DNA from: Catenaria anguillulae PL171
Taxonomy: Eukaryota > Blastocladiomycota > Blastocladiomycetes > Blastocladiales > Catenariaceae
Length of the DNA: 47,105 nucleotides
Assembly: GCA_002102555.1 (NCBI GenBank)
Contig: MCFL01000189.1
Location: 1 to 47,105, forward strand
Reading direction: 5' to 3'
Position numbers and translations under genes: made by a program. Shown here one piece after another: positions 20,909 through 31,739 of the stretch (positions are counted from its first letter, which is position 1; every line of letters starts with the position of its first letter). Under the pieces are notes generated by a model. The model was not told the origin of the DNA. It did no database searches and saw nothing but the letters and a program-made list of their open reading frames with translations.

Positions 20909-22518
20909 TTGAAGCGATTCTTCACCACCTCCAACACTCGCCGGGCCGCATCATTTGGAGGCAGTTGTGCGCCGACATAATTACGCACCTGAACTCGAAA
21001 CGTCCGTTGGCTCCGCCCAGTACTACCAGGCCGGAAAATTTGGTCAAAACGATGGTCAAATTTGCTCGAGACGAGTACGAGTACCTTGCCGAAGCCATCA
21101 TGACTGGCGAGACCAAGACTGCCCGAACTTATGGTGACGCACATGGAATCAGAACTTTTGACGTAATCCATGTCATTCGCTCAGCAAGCTCGGGGCAATT
21201 GATCCCGCAATGTTTTATGCATTCATCCAGTGCCCGGCGTACTCTCATTACGACTGTCTTCGGCAGCACCTCCTGGACCAACATCCCCGAGCAACACGCA
21301 AGCAGTTGATACAATTCCGGCGCCTTTTCAAAAGTGGAATCGAAACCAAGTCTACTATGTACTACTTTGGATTCGCCATGCTGGCGCGCACGCCGTCGCG
21401 GTCGCAACCACCCGTGTCGAGGCCGCCAACAACTTTTCCCGCCGCATGTTTGACGCTCTGCAAGTTTCGTGCGCCTGCTTTGTTCGGATCTCGGCCAGCT
21501 TGCGTCACGAACTGGCTGACGGGCATGCCCAACGCGACCTTGCCCATGTCGAGCGTGACGCGGCAATTGACGAGCGCGGCGTGGTGATTGCCGAGCGTCA
21601 TGCTGCCAACTCACAGCTCGCCGTCGAGCGCGCCAGGGCTATCAGCGAAATCGAGTTTCTCGCCGCACGACTTGCCGCCGCTGATGCCCAACGCGACGCG
21701 GCTTTGTTGGACCGGGACGTGGCCACTGCCGCACGCGACGCACAAGCCGCGGCCGAGGCGCTCGCCATGACCGCCAAGGACCAACCCCATTCATCAACAC
21801 GCCACCGCGACCTTGTCGAGCCTATCGTTCGTGAAGGTAACGACAAGGCGACAGACGACAAACATCAAGCAATTCCTACCATGCCTCGCCTCCGCAATGA
21901 ATTCAATGACATCGACGCCATCCAGCAACTATGACAGCGATGTGGAAGAAGTCGTTGCTGTCCGTGGCGCTGGCTTGCCATCAAGGCAACAGGCGGACGT
22001 GCCCCGCTTTGCTCGCCGACGCTGCACGAGTCCAACTCGCAGCCACCCAGCAAGACCTTGCGGGCCGCCAACCTCAAGCTGGCCACGGCCCTCTCCGACC
22101 TCGCCAACAACCAGGCTGAGCGCGCCACTGCCCAAGCCCAACGCGATTCTGTTCTTGCCGACCTTGTCGCCACCCAAGCCGACCGCGACGGCGCCAATGC
22201 CCAACTCGAACTGCCCGTGCCGAGCTTGCCACCATGGAAGACAAGCTCGTGGCCCTGCATGCACAATGCTTTATGGCTCAAGGCGACGCGGCCGTCGCCC
22301 GTGCCCAGGTCATCAAGGCCGACGAGGCAGCAGCGCATCAGGCGGCGGACGAGGCAGCAGCGCATCAGACGGCGGCCTTCGAAAGGGCAACGGCGGCAGT
22401 CAAGGAGCAGGAGCGCCATATTGGCGAGCTCCACCAGGTGCTCAAGGCCAGCCCAGCTTACATACTTCCATCGAAGCATGTATCACATGAGCAAAAAGGC
22501 GACGTGGGGCTCGTCTGA
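20875..22518 (+). pseudogene. Copy C of the membrane/coiled-coil family, degenerate
   Basis: The plus strand carries sequence that aligns with copy B: ATTRVEAANNFSRRMFDALQ against AAARTKAANDLSRRMFAVVQ, then AQRDLAHVERDAA, FLAARLAAADAQRDAALLDR, ATQADRDGANAQLE and KADEAAAHQ to GELHQVLKASP. These pieces lie in different frames (coil at about 21380-21780, a middle segment at 22058-22200, the end at 22206-22518), with no splice sites that reconcile them. The upstream part (20875-21330) is open and coding-like in two frames but matches nothing in copy B. The internal membrane segment was not found. The copy is probably broken; an unrecognised intron pattern cannot be excluded. The start overlaps the last exon of the small gene. 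Confidence 0.5.
22321..22374 (+). repeat. 27-bp tandem duplication inside copy C
   Basis: Two units, 22321-22347 and 22348-22374, differ at one base and encode repeated DEAAAHQ(A/T)A. Copies A and B have a single unit, so the duplication is recent and keeps the frame. Confidence 0.9.
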
Positions 22519-22689
22519 CCATATGTAAAGATCCCAGTTTCTGAATTCCTCATTGTATATTTCATTTAACATCCGGATGCATTGTGAGGTAAACATTGAC
22601 GACAGCTACCAATGATGATTGCAGGTTTCACATGAAGCATGCTTGATCATGGCCACTAACCCACGAACCGTGCACCTCCCACTACTTGG

Positions 22690-23273
22690 CTAGCCTCGAG
22701 AAACAAGCGACACCCCGAGCTGGTCCGACCAAGTGCAAAACATCCACCTCAGCGCAGACCTACAATAGCAAAAAAAAGCGCAGCCGAGCGGCAAGCAGAG
22801 GATGAACAAGCAACAGATGCCGGCCTCGAATCCACAGACCAAGAGCCGAGCACACACGCTTCGCCAGCACAGAATGCCCCGCCCGCAACCAAAAAAAGGA
22901 AGGAGAGCACGCACAAGCCAAGCCAACGACAACTTACGCAAGGTCGAGGTTGAGGAGGAATGCGCTCGTGCCGCCGGAATGAGAAGTGGGAACGGAATTC
23001 AGGATGTCGGTGCCTGAGCGAGAGGGCAAAGAGCAAGAAGATGCAACTGGTGGTACAGCCATGCATACCAGCGGTATGCACAGCAAAAGAAGCGCGTGGG
23101 TATCCAGGTGCCGGGAAACCGAGGATTGGACGAGAAAAGCTCAAGCAGTGCGGGCATCGAGGCGGCTCAGTGACAGAGTGATCCAGAAAGGTGCTCAAAC
23201 CAACAAATTGCTGTGTGGTGTAGGACTGTGATTGTGCGCTGTGATCCCGCTCGAAAGCATGTGGCGGATTCAT
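22690..23273 (-). CDS. Possible small spliced gene, unrecognised
   Basis: Three exons (23273-23069, 23013-22938, 22759-22690) join in phase into 116 aa. The introns are 55 nt (donor GTATGC, acceptor CTCAG) and 178 nt (donor GTAAGT, acceptor TTGTAG after a T-run). The protein starts MNPPHAFERDHSAQSQSYTT and has no recognised domain. Support rests only on splice signals and phase agreement, and the start exon may lie further upstream. It could also be a non-coding transcript. Confidence 0.22.
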
Positions 23274-26200
23274 CACAGCCACGGTACCGCAAGAGATCTG
23301 GTCGCCAATTTGTGTGCCAAGTGCTGCCCAGATAGGGATGGGAACGGGGAATAGGGGAAAGGGAAGGGGAAAGGGAGCGGTCGGTCATGTCGAGGTTGAT
23401 GGCTGGGCTTGAGATTCGGCGAGTCGAGCTGGACTGATGCAGACGATTGGTGCGTGCGTGGGCGATGAACGAGCGACGGCGATGGGCTGATGGCGGGCGT
23501 ACGACGATGGCGATGCGAGGGTTGAAGGCTGTGACGGATAAGCGGCGGGTAACGGGCAGCGAGCGGGCGGCGACGGATGACGGGCGACGGGCGACGAGGG
23601 CGACCGACCTACAGCGATAACGATGGAGAGAGGGCGATGGAGAGGAGAAATGCGACAATGGGCAAGCACACAAACGGAACGCAATGATCTCGAGCGGCAA
23701 GTAGTTGTTGAAACAGTCCACAGCAGTTGGCACGTCGAGACAATGATGAGAGTCAAGGAGCACGGAACAGAGGAGGATCACCTGTTTGAGCCTGGTCGAC
23801 GCAAAAACGCAACTGTGAGTCCCGCCAACCCCCAAATGGCTTCGCCAGGCATACAGCTGGACCTGAAATGCACGCAATCACCAAATCGTAAATGCTCGCC
23901 CTCGTCGCTCAGTACATCCGCACCCTGAATCCGCCCACCACATTCCCATCCATTGGCACACTGGCAAATTCTCACCTCTGTCCACAGAGAGCACCAGAGT
24001 GCTCACCAGGCACCCAGACTTTGCTGCGCCGTCGGACTGACTTGCACGGCCCGCCATCCTTCTTGGCGTTGGACAACGACACCCTGCACTCGCGAAACGC
24101 GGGCTGACCCTTTGACATGCGAACCCGAGTCCGTACCTGCACCTCTCCACCTGCTGCCTCCAACCCGACCACACCCCTTTCCCCTCTTGAGCCTGCACGC
24201 CGGCTTCAATCCGCCGTTGGTCGAGTTTCGCCCGAAATGCGCCGACGCCCATCCCACTCGTTCACCCGTCTACCTTTACGGATTTGCTCATCCAGCAAGG
24301 TCGCATATAGCATCGGATTATGCCGCGCTGACCGACCAGCGAGTTGATTTCGACTGCAGTCTTGGTCATACTTGGGCGCACGGGGGTTGGCACTCTGATC
24401 CATTCTTGACCAATGACTGCGTGAATACCTGGAACCATGCCCAATATCGCGCTTGTGAGCCCATTAATGTACAATCTGGCCGGCTCGAAACGCATCGGAT
24501 GGTGAATGCTGGATTATGTTGTGATGCCTTGGGAGAATGGATGGACACTCGTGAGCTTCGAGAAGAAATCAGAAGCTTGGCGTATGTGGAGGGCGGATGC
24601 GGAGGGCGCGGCCAGGCGATTCAATGAAGGCTGCGCATTCGACATTGGATGACCCAAGCTGACCCAAGTTGAAGGGTAGGATTATGAAAGCCGGAAATCA
24701 GGATGCGAGACAAGAGTGAATGTTCAACGTCGTTTTCGGCGCAACGCTGGCCTGAGGTTTGAATCAGGAAAGAGCAACATCTGGGTCAAATGTCAAATGC
24801 CCAAGTTTGCCCGTAATCGTCGGCAAGCGCCTTTCCCTTTTTTTGCACACATGAAAGCCTGAACGTGAGACAACGCTGTGACGGCGTCGTAAAGGGCTCA
24901 CTTTCCGGACTGAAAAGGTTCTCCCTGCGCTACGGAACGAAAACTAGCGTCGGTGTTGGTGGCCATAACCGGGGAATGCGGGAAGGTCGATGCAAATTGA
25001 TTCCGTAATCTGGATGGAAGAGAGGTGAGGAGACACGGCACTGGAAGCTGTTCCACCTGGGCCGCAGTTGACAGTTGCAGGCGTGCAGGATGGCGAACCC
25101 ATTCAAAGACAACATGAGCGATAGCCCTCGTCCAGATTTGCGTCGCAGCAGTACTATTCAAGAGAACCAGCCGGAATCAAGTCGATGTTGAAACTCCCAG
25201 GTGACACTGCAATCGAATACTCGAATACTTGATGGCGGTTTCCAATGCAACGTGGACTTGTCAACGTCGCCTGCTGGTTCGAAGCGGGCACGTTTGGTGA
25301 CTGAATGAATGGGCAATCTTTTGCCCTTTTGTCAGAGACATGACGATCGCCTGCCGTGACACAATCGCAGACCGCGGGAACTACTACTCCGCAGGGTCGA
25401 GAAGCGAGCCGCATGAATTGGATGAACTCGAGCAAGCTGGCCGTCTTGCGTCTTTGCTTGATTGGCGAAAGGGCATTGAAGGAAGGCTGAAGCTCTTCGC
25501 ACAAAGTGATATTGTGTCGCGTTCAAAAGCTTGCCGAGACAATGGAACCAAAACTGCGGCGGCGCTGTGACAGTAGACTCAAGTGATATCGGCTGCGTGC
25601 CAAGAAACTGCGCAGTGCGCCCATGATCTTCTTGTGGATGTGGTCGTGGCAATGGTGAGACTGCGTGAGGAATAGAACGAGCGAGCTTGCAAAATAGGCA
25701 GCGACAGAGACAAGAGGCGACAACGGAGTGATGCTGCGTCGCCACGGAGCGCATTGGCGTGTCTGGATACACTGAAACTTGAATAATTGGCCGACTTGCG
25801 CTCACAATGCATGGGGAAAGTATGCTTCAAGGTGAAGTCTTGCGAACTGCGAGCACGTAAACGTCGAATAAATCAATGGCCAGTCGCAGCGTGCCGCTCA
25901 GCCAAACTACACAGCAAGTAGAGCGATAGACATAGTGAGCTCTCGAGTTCACGGCCAGCAACGCCAGGTTGGTTGTACTTGCGACGCACACTTGCAACCA
26001 CTCGGGGAATTCCGTGGCTCGATGCTTGTCCAATCACCAACCATCACACAGCATCCTTGAGGCAATTCTTGAACCGAAGCGACGCGAGCGACTTCTAGCG
26101 CTGAACCTGGACCCCAAGTGAAAAACGCATGATCCCGAGCGCGCCTACCACCCTCCTACGGCCAGCCTTACACCCTGCGGGCTGGTCAATGTTGTGGTCT

Positions 26201-26708
26201 TTGAGCTGCTGTGATCCGAGTCCTTCGAGAGGCAGCCCAGTTGATGTGAATCCCTCGGCGGTTGAATGCTGAACTGATAGACTGATTCGGGGTCCCAGGC
26301 CCGCCCACCGCCCTGCGCCAGTCATGCCCGCGCTGGTCAACTGATAAAGATGATGATTGATGCGTGCTGTCGGGCCACGCATTCGCTTCCCTTGCTCGTC
26401 CTCCCGTCAATCTAAGTTGTGAATCAATTGTTTTTGGAAGTCTAAGGTTTTGAGTTGTTTTTGAGGATTGAGTACTGCGTATTTGGATAAACAGGCGGCA
26501 AGGGAAACGAAGCCGCAAGGCCGAGGGAAACGAATGGTCATCTGAATTGCAAAGCAATTGGGCATGGGTGAGAATTGAACGCACAGAGCAAGCCTTCAAC
26601 TGAGAAGAAACATACGGTGAAATGGAACTTGAACTGAAATCAAATGACGAAAACGCCGTCGTGTACATGGCCCACGCGGAAGGCACATCCAAAGTTGACA
26701 GCGGCGCC
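23274..26708. other. Long gene-poor interval
   Basis: No confident gene in 3.4 kb. An open frame at 23953-24627 on the plus strand (224 codons, with ALTDQRVDFDCSLGHTWAHG) and several minus-strand frames between 24.9 and 26.0 kb have varied composition, but no recognised motif or consistent splicing. Composition is more AT-rich than the genes, especially 24.6-26.6 kb. The last part is probably the 3' flank of copy B. No tRNA B-box or structured RNA was recognised. Confidence 0.4.
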
Positions 26709-29011
26709 TTATTGGCAGCCCAGGTCCATCGCCGAATCAGCATCCGGACGGGGCTCCGCAAATCGGGCGCCCGGAGCAGGCGGGAGCGGCGACGCAAGGT
26801 GTTGGGTAAGCGCAGGTGGGTGCGCGGGATACGGCACAAACACGTGCGGCTGCTGTTGGTAGTACTGCTGCAGCTGCTGCTGTTGCTGGTGGTGCTGGAG
26901 CTGGTGATGGTGATGCTGGTACTGCTGGTGCTGGTGCTGGCGCAAATGGTGCTGGTGGCCAGGTTGCGGTTGCTGCTGACCGTTGCGGCGCGCCAGCGCA
27001 AGGGGCAGGTGGCCCGTGGGGATGCGCAAGGCGTGCGCCTTGCGCATGAGCGACGCAAACGCATCACACCCGTTGGCAAGTCGTTCCCCGAGATGCGCCG
27101 GGTCATTCGCAAACTGTGCTTGGCACTTGAAGCCCTTGCACAGGCGGCAGAACCCGGGGCTGGCCTTGAGCACGCGGTGCAGTTCAGCGATCTGCTGTTC
27201 CTGGACCTTGACGGACGCTGTGGCAGTGGCAAACGCGCTCTTCTGGTGCGCCGCTGCCTCTTCGGCCTTGAAGACTTGGGTGCGGGCAACGGCTGCGTCG
27301 GCTTCAGCCCTGGTGTATTGGTTGTACACCGTCACGAGCTTGGCTTCCGCCTTGGCAATGTCGGCGCGGGCAGTAGCGAGTTGGCCTTGGGTCGCGTCGA
27401 GGTCGGAGCGGGTGGTTGCGAGGTCGGAGCGGGCGGTGGTAAGCTCGGCATTGACGGCAGCCAGGTCTTGCTGGACAGCAGCAAGTTGCATTTGGGCAGT
27501 GGCAGCGACCTGGTCCTTGGCGGCGATGGCCGCGTCGCGGGCCAACAAGGCAGCGTCACGTTCGGCTTCCATGGCGGCAAGTCGGCCGGCGCGCAACTCG
27601 AGTTCGGCAACGAGTTTGGCGCGGTCGGCAGTGGCCATGTCACTCTGGGCAATCGCCTCGTCGCGCTCGGCATCGGCCGTATTGCGCCTGGCAGCCAACT
27701 CGTCGCGCTCAACGCAAGCCAGGTCGCGCTGGGCAATCACACCCTCCAAGTCGTGGCGGAAACTGGCCGAGGTCCGAGCCAGCATGAGGTGCGAAACTTG
27801 TACCACAGCAAACATGCGGCGAGACAAGTCGTTGGCGGCCTTGGTTCGTGCGGCAGCAGTTGCGACTGCGGCTGCACTGCGCCTCCGGATGACCTTGGCG
27901 TGCACGGTGTACTTGGTGATCTTGCGCTTGGCGACCAGAACCGCACCCACAAACGCGAGCAGAGCGACGCCAAAACAAATCACGAGGACCGTCGCCCCAT
28001 GGTGTTGGGCGAGAAGGAGCTCATGCGCGGCCACAATCACAGGCTCGTCTTGCGCGAGGCAAACCGGATGAATGAGAGCATGACGCGACACGGTCGCGAC
28101 GCGCAGGGAAAACATCGGTGGGTTGGCGAGCAGGCGGCACGACGGAAACACGAACACGTGTGGGCGAGCGAGGCGAGAGGACTGGTCGAGGCGGACCTGG
28201 GACAGAGTCGACGACGCAACCGGCTTGCCCTCAGTGGCCGAGTTGACCTTGATCAGGCGCACAATGGCCGCCTCAAGCTCCTGGTCCGACAACGCCGACA
28301 GATTGGCGGCGCGAATCCACGCCGAGACACTTGCGGTGTTGCTGATGTTGTTGATGTTGCTGCCGCTGCCGCTGCCCTCGACAAAGGCGGTCGGTGACGG
28401 CAAATGCGACCGAACCACAGGCGTTGCAGGTGGGGCTGAAAAGGTGGGCACCCAGTGCGCTGTGGTGCGAGCGACACTTGACCAGGAACTGGTGTTGACG
28501 CTAGTATTGGAGTTGGCATTGACGTTGGCGTTGGTGACGGCGCTGGAATTGCCAGCCATGTTGCTTGTCAAGTGCATTTCCGAGTCGATACGGTTGCCGA
28601 TGGCCGGGATCATGTCCAATAGGCGGGAAGCGACAAAATGCGCAGTCGCGTTCCCGCGCGCAACCAGATGGGACAACAAGAACTCGGGCGACGCCGAGAC
28701 GGGCAGCACAAAGACCGAAGACATGAACCTAAATATTCCCAAGAAGGAGCCAGATCGGGTCAGTGCGATTGGTTTGAGGGCAGATCGCGACGATGGGAAG
28801 AACTGGGTGCAGACAGGCACTTGCCAGCCGATCCAGCAATGAAAGCGGCCCAAGAGCAAGAAGAAGGGGATCCGTACAGGAAGACAAAGAAGGCAAACGA
28901 AAAGAGGGCCGATACGGGCGAGGAGGGCCGGAAGATGCGGCAATGGGTGCGTGAGGCGGCGGCGATACGCAAGTCCATCGGGACGCGAGGAGCAGAGTTG
29001 GGGGCGGACAT
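26709..29011 (-). CDS. Copy B: intact membrane/coiled-coil family protein with Gln/His-rich tail
   Basis: Two exons, 29011-28815 and 28728-26709, surround an 86-nt intron (phase 2, acceptor TATTTAG) and encode 738 aa. Residues 35-60 are hydrophobic (LFSFAFFVFLYG). A second hydrophobic segment near 308-332 (VLVICFGVALLAFVGAVLVA) is followed by Lys/Arg. About 355-575 is a long coiled coil built of ATRADLATTRSD-like units. A Cys cluster (CRLCKGFKC) lies near 592, then a Gln/His-rich stretch near 645-685 and a Pro-rich end. Copies A and C are broken relatives. A membrane-anchored scaffold or surface protein is possible, but no known family was recognised. Its 5' end lies in the 1.7-kb direct repeat. 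Confidence 0.6.
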
Positions 29012-29159
29012 GGTGATGCCGCGGGAACAAGGGGTTTGGGGGTTGCAGGTAGCTTTGGGAGCAGGTTGCAGAGACTTATGAGCGTTTTGGAGGCAATTGA
29101 ATTGCGATACGCAGTCTTGGGGAAAGAGCTATAACGGGTTTGGGCGTGGGAATCGGACG

Positions 29160-29168
29160 TATTTAAAT
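29160..29168 (-). promoter_or_regulatory. TATA-like element upstream of copy B
   Basis: TATTTAAAT lies 149 bases upstream of the copy B start and is identical in position and sequence to the element in the copy A block. Retention in both copies supports a core-promoter role, but this is inferred. Confidence 0.35.
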
Positions 29169-29395
29169 GGCGGGCGAGTCGACGCGTCTGCGCAGACACA
29201 AGAAAAAGCGATTCGGACGAGCCAGATGAGCTAGATGAGCCAAGCTTGGAAGAAAGCGCAACTGAAGGAAAAGCATGACGTGGATAAAGTGAACGAACGA
29301 ACGAGTTGTGAGCGAGCAGACAGCATGCGTCATGGTGTGTCGGTCGAGCCTGCCCAAAGCGAATCCCGTTGTGCAAGTTCAAGTGCAAATGCAAG

Positions 29396-29461
29396 TGCCA
29401 GTGCCAGTGCCAGTGCCAGTGCCAGTGCCAGTGCCAGTGCCAGTGCCAGTGCCAGTGCCAG
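29396..29461 (+). repeat. (TGCCAG)11 minisatellite in the shared upstream region
   Basis: Eleven TGCCAG units. The same place in the other repeat copy (near 4966) has about two, so the run expanded or contracted after the duplication. It lies between copy B and divergent ORF X. Confidence 0.9.
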
Positions 29462-29570
29462 TGTAAGCCATTTCCTGTACCTGCGTAAGTCAGAGTCAGT
29501 GAGACTTTGACGTGAACTCTCATCATCATCACCATACCATCCATCCACCATTCATGCCGCAGCCATCGCC

Positions 29571-30188
29571 ATGACACCCACAACCCGATGCAAATGCATT
29601 CCCCATGCCGTGGGCACACGCAAATGTACTTCAATCGACCTCCTCGTTCCATTCGGCCGCGGCACGTCGATGGCGGATCAGCCGCTTGGAGGCCTTATTC
29701 AGGCCGACCGACCCCTCAAACACTCACAACCGACTTGGCTTGTATGCGCCCGGACTCCTGGCATGCTCGCCATGGAGTCAGTACAGGCTCACCTGCTCGG
29801 GCACATCAAACGCACTCCACGGAAGCGGACGGTTGTTCAACACATTGACTTGCGCGCGGCACCGACAGTCTCACTCAATACCGAACACGGAACGGTAATT
29901 CCGGGGTGCCTCGACATTCGCCACATCGCAAGGCATGGCGTCAAATCCACACGGTCCGGACTGCGACTGCTCCAGCAGTCAACTCGACGGACTTGGTCAA
30001 GTCAAATGCACCCGTCGGACATAAGCGACTCGGGCTTCTTTTTCCTTAGCGTGATCCAAGAGTGGATCATTGCTGGCGTAGAGAACGCTCAACCTGGTGC
30101 CAGGCGATGGAGGAACGTGCGAATCAAGGCCGAGTCTGGATTCCAGCCTCGAAATATTGGAATTTCCTCATGTGATTGCTTTGGGTGA
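29571..30188 (+). CDS. ORF X: unrecognised 205-aa frame divergent from copy B
   Basis: An uninterrupted frame runs from MTPTTRCKCIPHAVGTRK to SCDCFG. Its C-terminal 90 or so codons are kept open in the same frame at 5067-5702 despite substitutions, which favours past or present coding. Basic and Cys-containing, with a short hydrophobic stretch (GFFFLSVIQEWIIAGV). No domain was recognised. It starts about 560 bases from the copy B start and could share its promoter region. It may be a real lineage-specific gene or an exon of a larger one. Confidence 0.35.
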   Translation: MTPTTRCKCIPHAVGTRKCTSIDLLVPFGRGTSMADQPLGGLIQADRPLKHSQPTWLVCARTPGMLAMESVQAHLLGHIKRTPRKRTVVQHIDLRAAPTVSLNTEHGTVIPGCLDIRHIARHGVKSTRSGLRLLQQSTRRTWSSQMHPSDISDSGFFFLSVIQEWIIAGVENAQPGARRWRNVRIKAESGFQPRNIGISSCDCFG

Positions 30189-30303
30189 ATTTCTGCATGG
30201 CTCGTGCCTCAACTGAGACATTTTGGGAACGGATTCATTCACAACCCAGTCGATATGAATGAGGTGTGATTGCATTTTCCTGATGACGCGCGTCAAATCG
30301 ACG

Positions 30304-30827
30304 ACCCTGACGGTTTCTTACTTGCCAACAGGCGGACGGCATCGCCGTGCGGGCTGCGGGAGGACAGCAGCCGGATCCGCGGAGCCCTTGACGCTGTCAT
30401 TCAGGATTTGACCGTATTATTTTCTGTTGAACAGCGTTCGAAGACTGGTGTGCCGCTCATGCATTGACCTTGCCTGGCCGAGATTCCTCTCCACTGGCAG
30501 GCCGTCATTCACGGTGAAAAAGATGGTTTCGATTCTTTCAGCGTAATGTGCTTAGCACATTATGAATTTGGGGTCGGTTGGGCCACATGAAGCGTTCCGG
30601 CGTGAGCACGATGCGTTGAGGGGTCAAGGAAGCTATCGAGTGACTGGCGAAGAATTAGTCCTTGCCAGACGAGGTTGCGCATGCGTGAAGTTGTTGGGCA
30701 AGCTGAACGATGCAAAGCCAAACATGTTTCGAATTACGGAAGGAGTTTCATTGAAGCGAAAGTGTATGTATCGGTCTCAATGAAATTGTAAATATATATC
30801 GCAAAAGCACACCAAAAAAAGGCAAAT
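30304..30827. other. Intergenic spacer upstream of the SEC20 3' end
   Basis: No gene supported; one 73-codon frame (30562-30783) has no resemblance to anything recognised. A perfect AATGTGCTTAGCACATT palindrome lies near 30544-30560 and could form a hairpin. The right end is A-rich and probably belongs to the SEC20 3' UTR. Confidence 0.4.
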
Positions 30828-31739
30828 TCAAAACAACCACCAAAACACCCTCTTCTTCAAAATGTACAAGACCACCGCCACAAAGACCAAACATGCAAAC
30901 CCAATCACAAGCTTGTCAGTGCGATCCCTCTGCTCCAAATCCGTCAAGAGTGACCTTGCCCCTCGAATCACGGCTGTCATGGTGTTGTACTCGCGGTTGA
31001 CTTGCTTGAGCAAGCGCGTTTGCGAGTCAAGGGCCGTCACGTTGGCAGTCGACTTTTCGAGTTCTTGCGTCATGAGCTGCGACATGCGCTGGAGTGTGGC
31101 GGTCGTTTGCGCTGCGGCGCGCTGTGTGCGCTCTTTTGTTGAAGACGCGTTTGAGGATGGCGACGACGGAGAGGAAGAGGTGGACGAGAGGAGTTGGCGG
31201 CGGCGCAAGGACGTTTGTGAGGAGAGAGACCGACGGACAGACTGCGACAGAGTTCGGAGCGAATTCTCATGGCTGCAGGAGGCAAAACATGACACGTCAC
31301 GTCAGCTTCCACGAATCAAGTGGGGGACGATGGATCAAAAAAAAAAAAATGTGTGTGTGTACATGAACTTGAGCTTTCGGCTGTCTGAAATGACCTTTTC
31401 CAGAGCAGTCCTCTCTACGCCGCGGCAATCCGCCGCCATGTCAGCGGCATTGTTGAGCTCTTCTTGCCACCGAGCAAGAGCAGTGCGTAAACTGCCCGTG
31501 TAGGCGACCCAGTCTGCGTCCGACTGGATGAGTGGCGGCTGAGAGTTGACCGATTGCGTGAGTAGGGAGAGGAGGTGTTGGACTTGAATGTTACATTTGG
31601 CCAGGTCAGATTGGAGTGAGGTTGCCAACGATGGAGCTGGTGCAGAAGCCGCAGCAGAGGACGCCGGCGGAGAAGCTGCTGGTGACGGCGCCCCGTGGTC
31701 GGCAGGAACGGGTCGTAGGTTGGCGCTTAATGATGACAT
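30828..31739 (-). CDS. SEC20: Sec20/BNIP1-type SNARE
   Basis: Two exons, 31739-31363 and 31272-30828, surround a 90-nt intron (donor GTACAC, acceptor CTGCAG, phase 2) and give 273 aa. The N-terminal half has an Ala/Pro-rich start and helices (SDLAKCNIQVQHLLSLLTQ, ALARWQEELNNAADMAADC). The C-terminal half matches Sec20: TTATLQRMSQLMTQELEKST, VIRGARSLLTDLEQRDRTDK, then a tail anchor (LVIGFACLVFVAVVLYIL) and KKRVFWWLF, close to the LYIVKKRLF end of animal BNIP1. Sec20 is the ER SNARE that receives COPI vesicles returning from the Golgi, with Ufe1, Use1 and Sec22. The minus-strand T-run inside the intron is a plausible polypyrimidine stretch. Confidence 0.9.

Larger units (their letters stand above)
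28591..30303. repeat. 1.7-kb direct repeat, copy 2
   Basis: This is the partner of 4145-5822 in the same orientation, about 24.4 kb away. Here the coiled-coil 5' exon is in phase with the rest of the gene, and the divergent ORF X is open over 205 codons, so this looks like the more intact copy. Confidence 0.8.

Noticed and set aside
23167-23877. Minus-strand ORF rich in RRPSSVAARSLPVT-like repeats as a gene
   Set aside because: The translation reflects a simple GGCGACGGGCG-type sequence near 23480-23620; no domain or consistent splicing supports it.
26622-28397. 591-codon plus-strand ORF opposite copy B
   Set aside because: Long open antisense frames are expected opposite Ala/Arg/Asp-rich coils; the minus strand has homologues in copies A and C in the sense frame.
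4145-30303. The two 1.7-kb direct repeats as the ends of one LTR-type or other large mobile element
   Set aside because: The DNA between them holds ordinary host genes with introns on both strands (zinc finger, GID4, Axl2-like). No polymerase, integrase or transposase resemblance and no terminal TG..CA or target duplication were seen.
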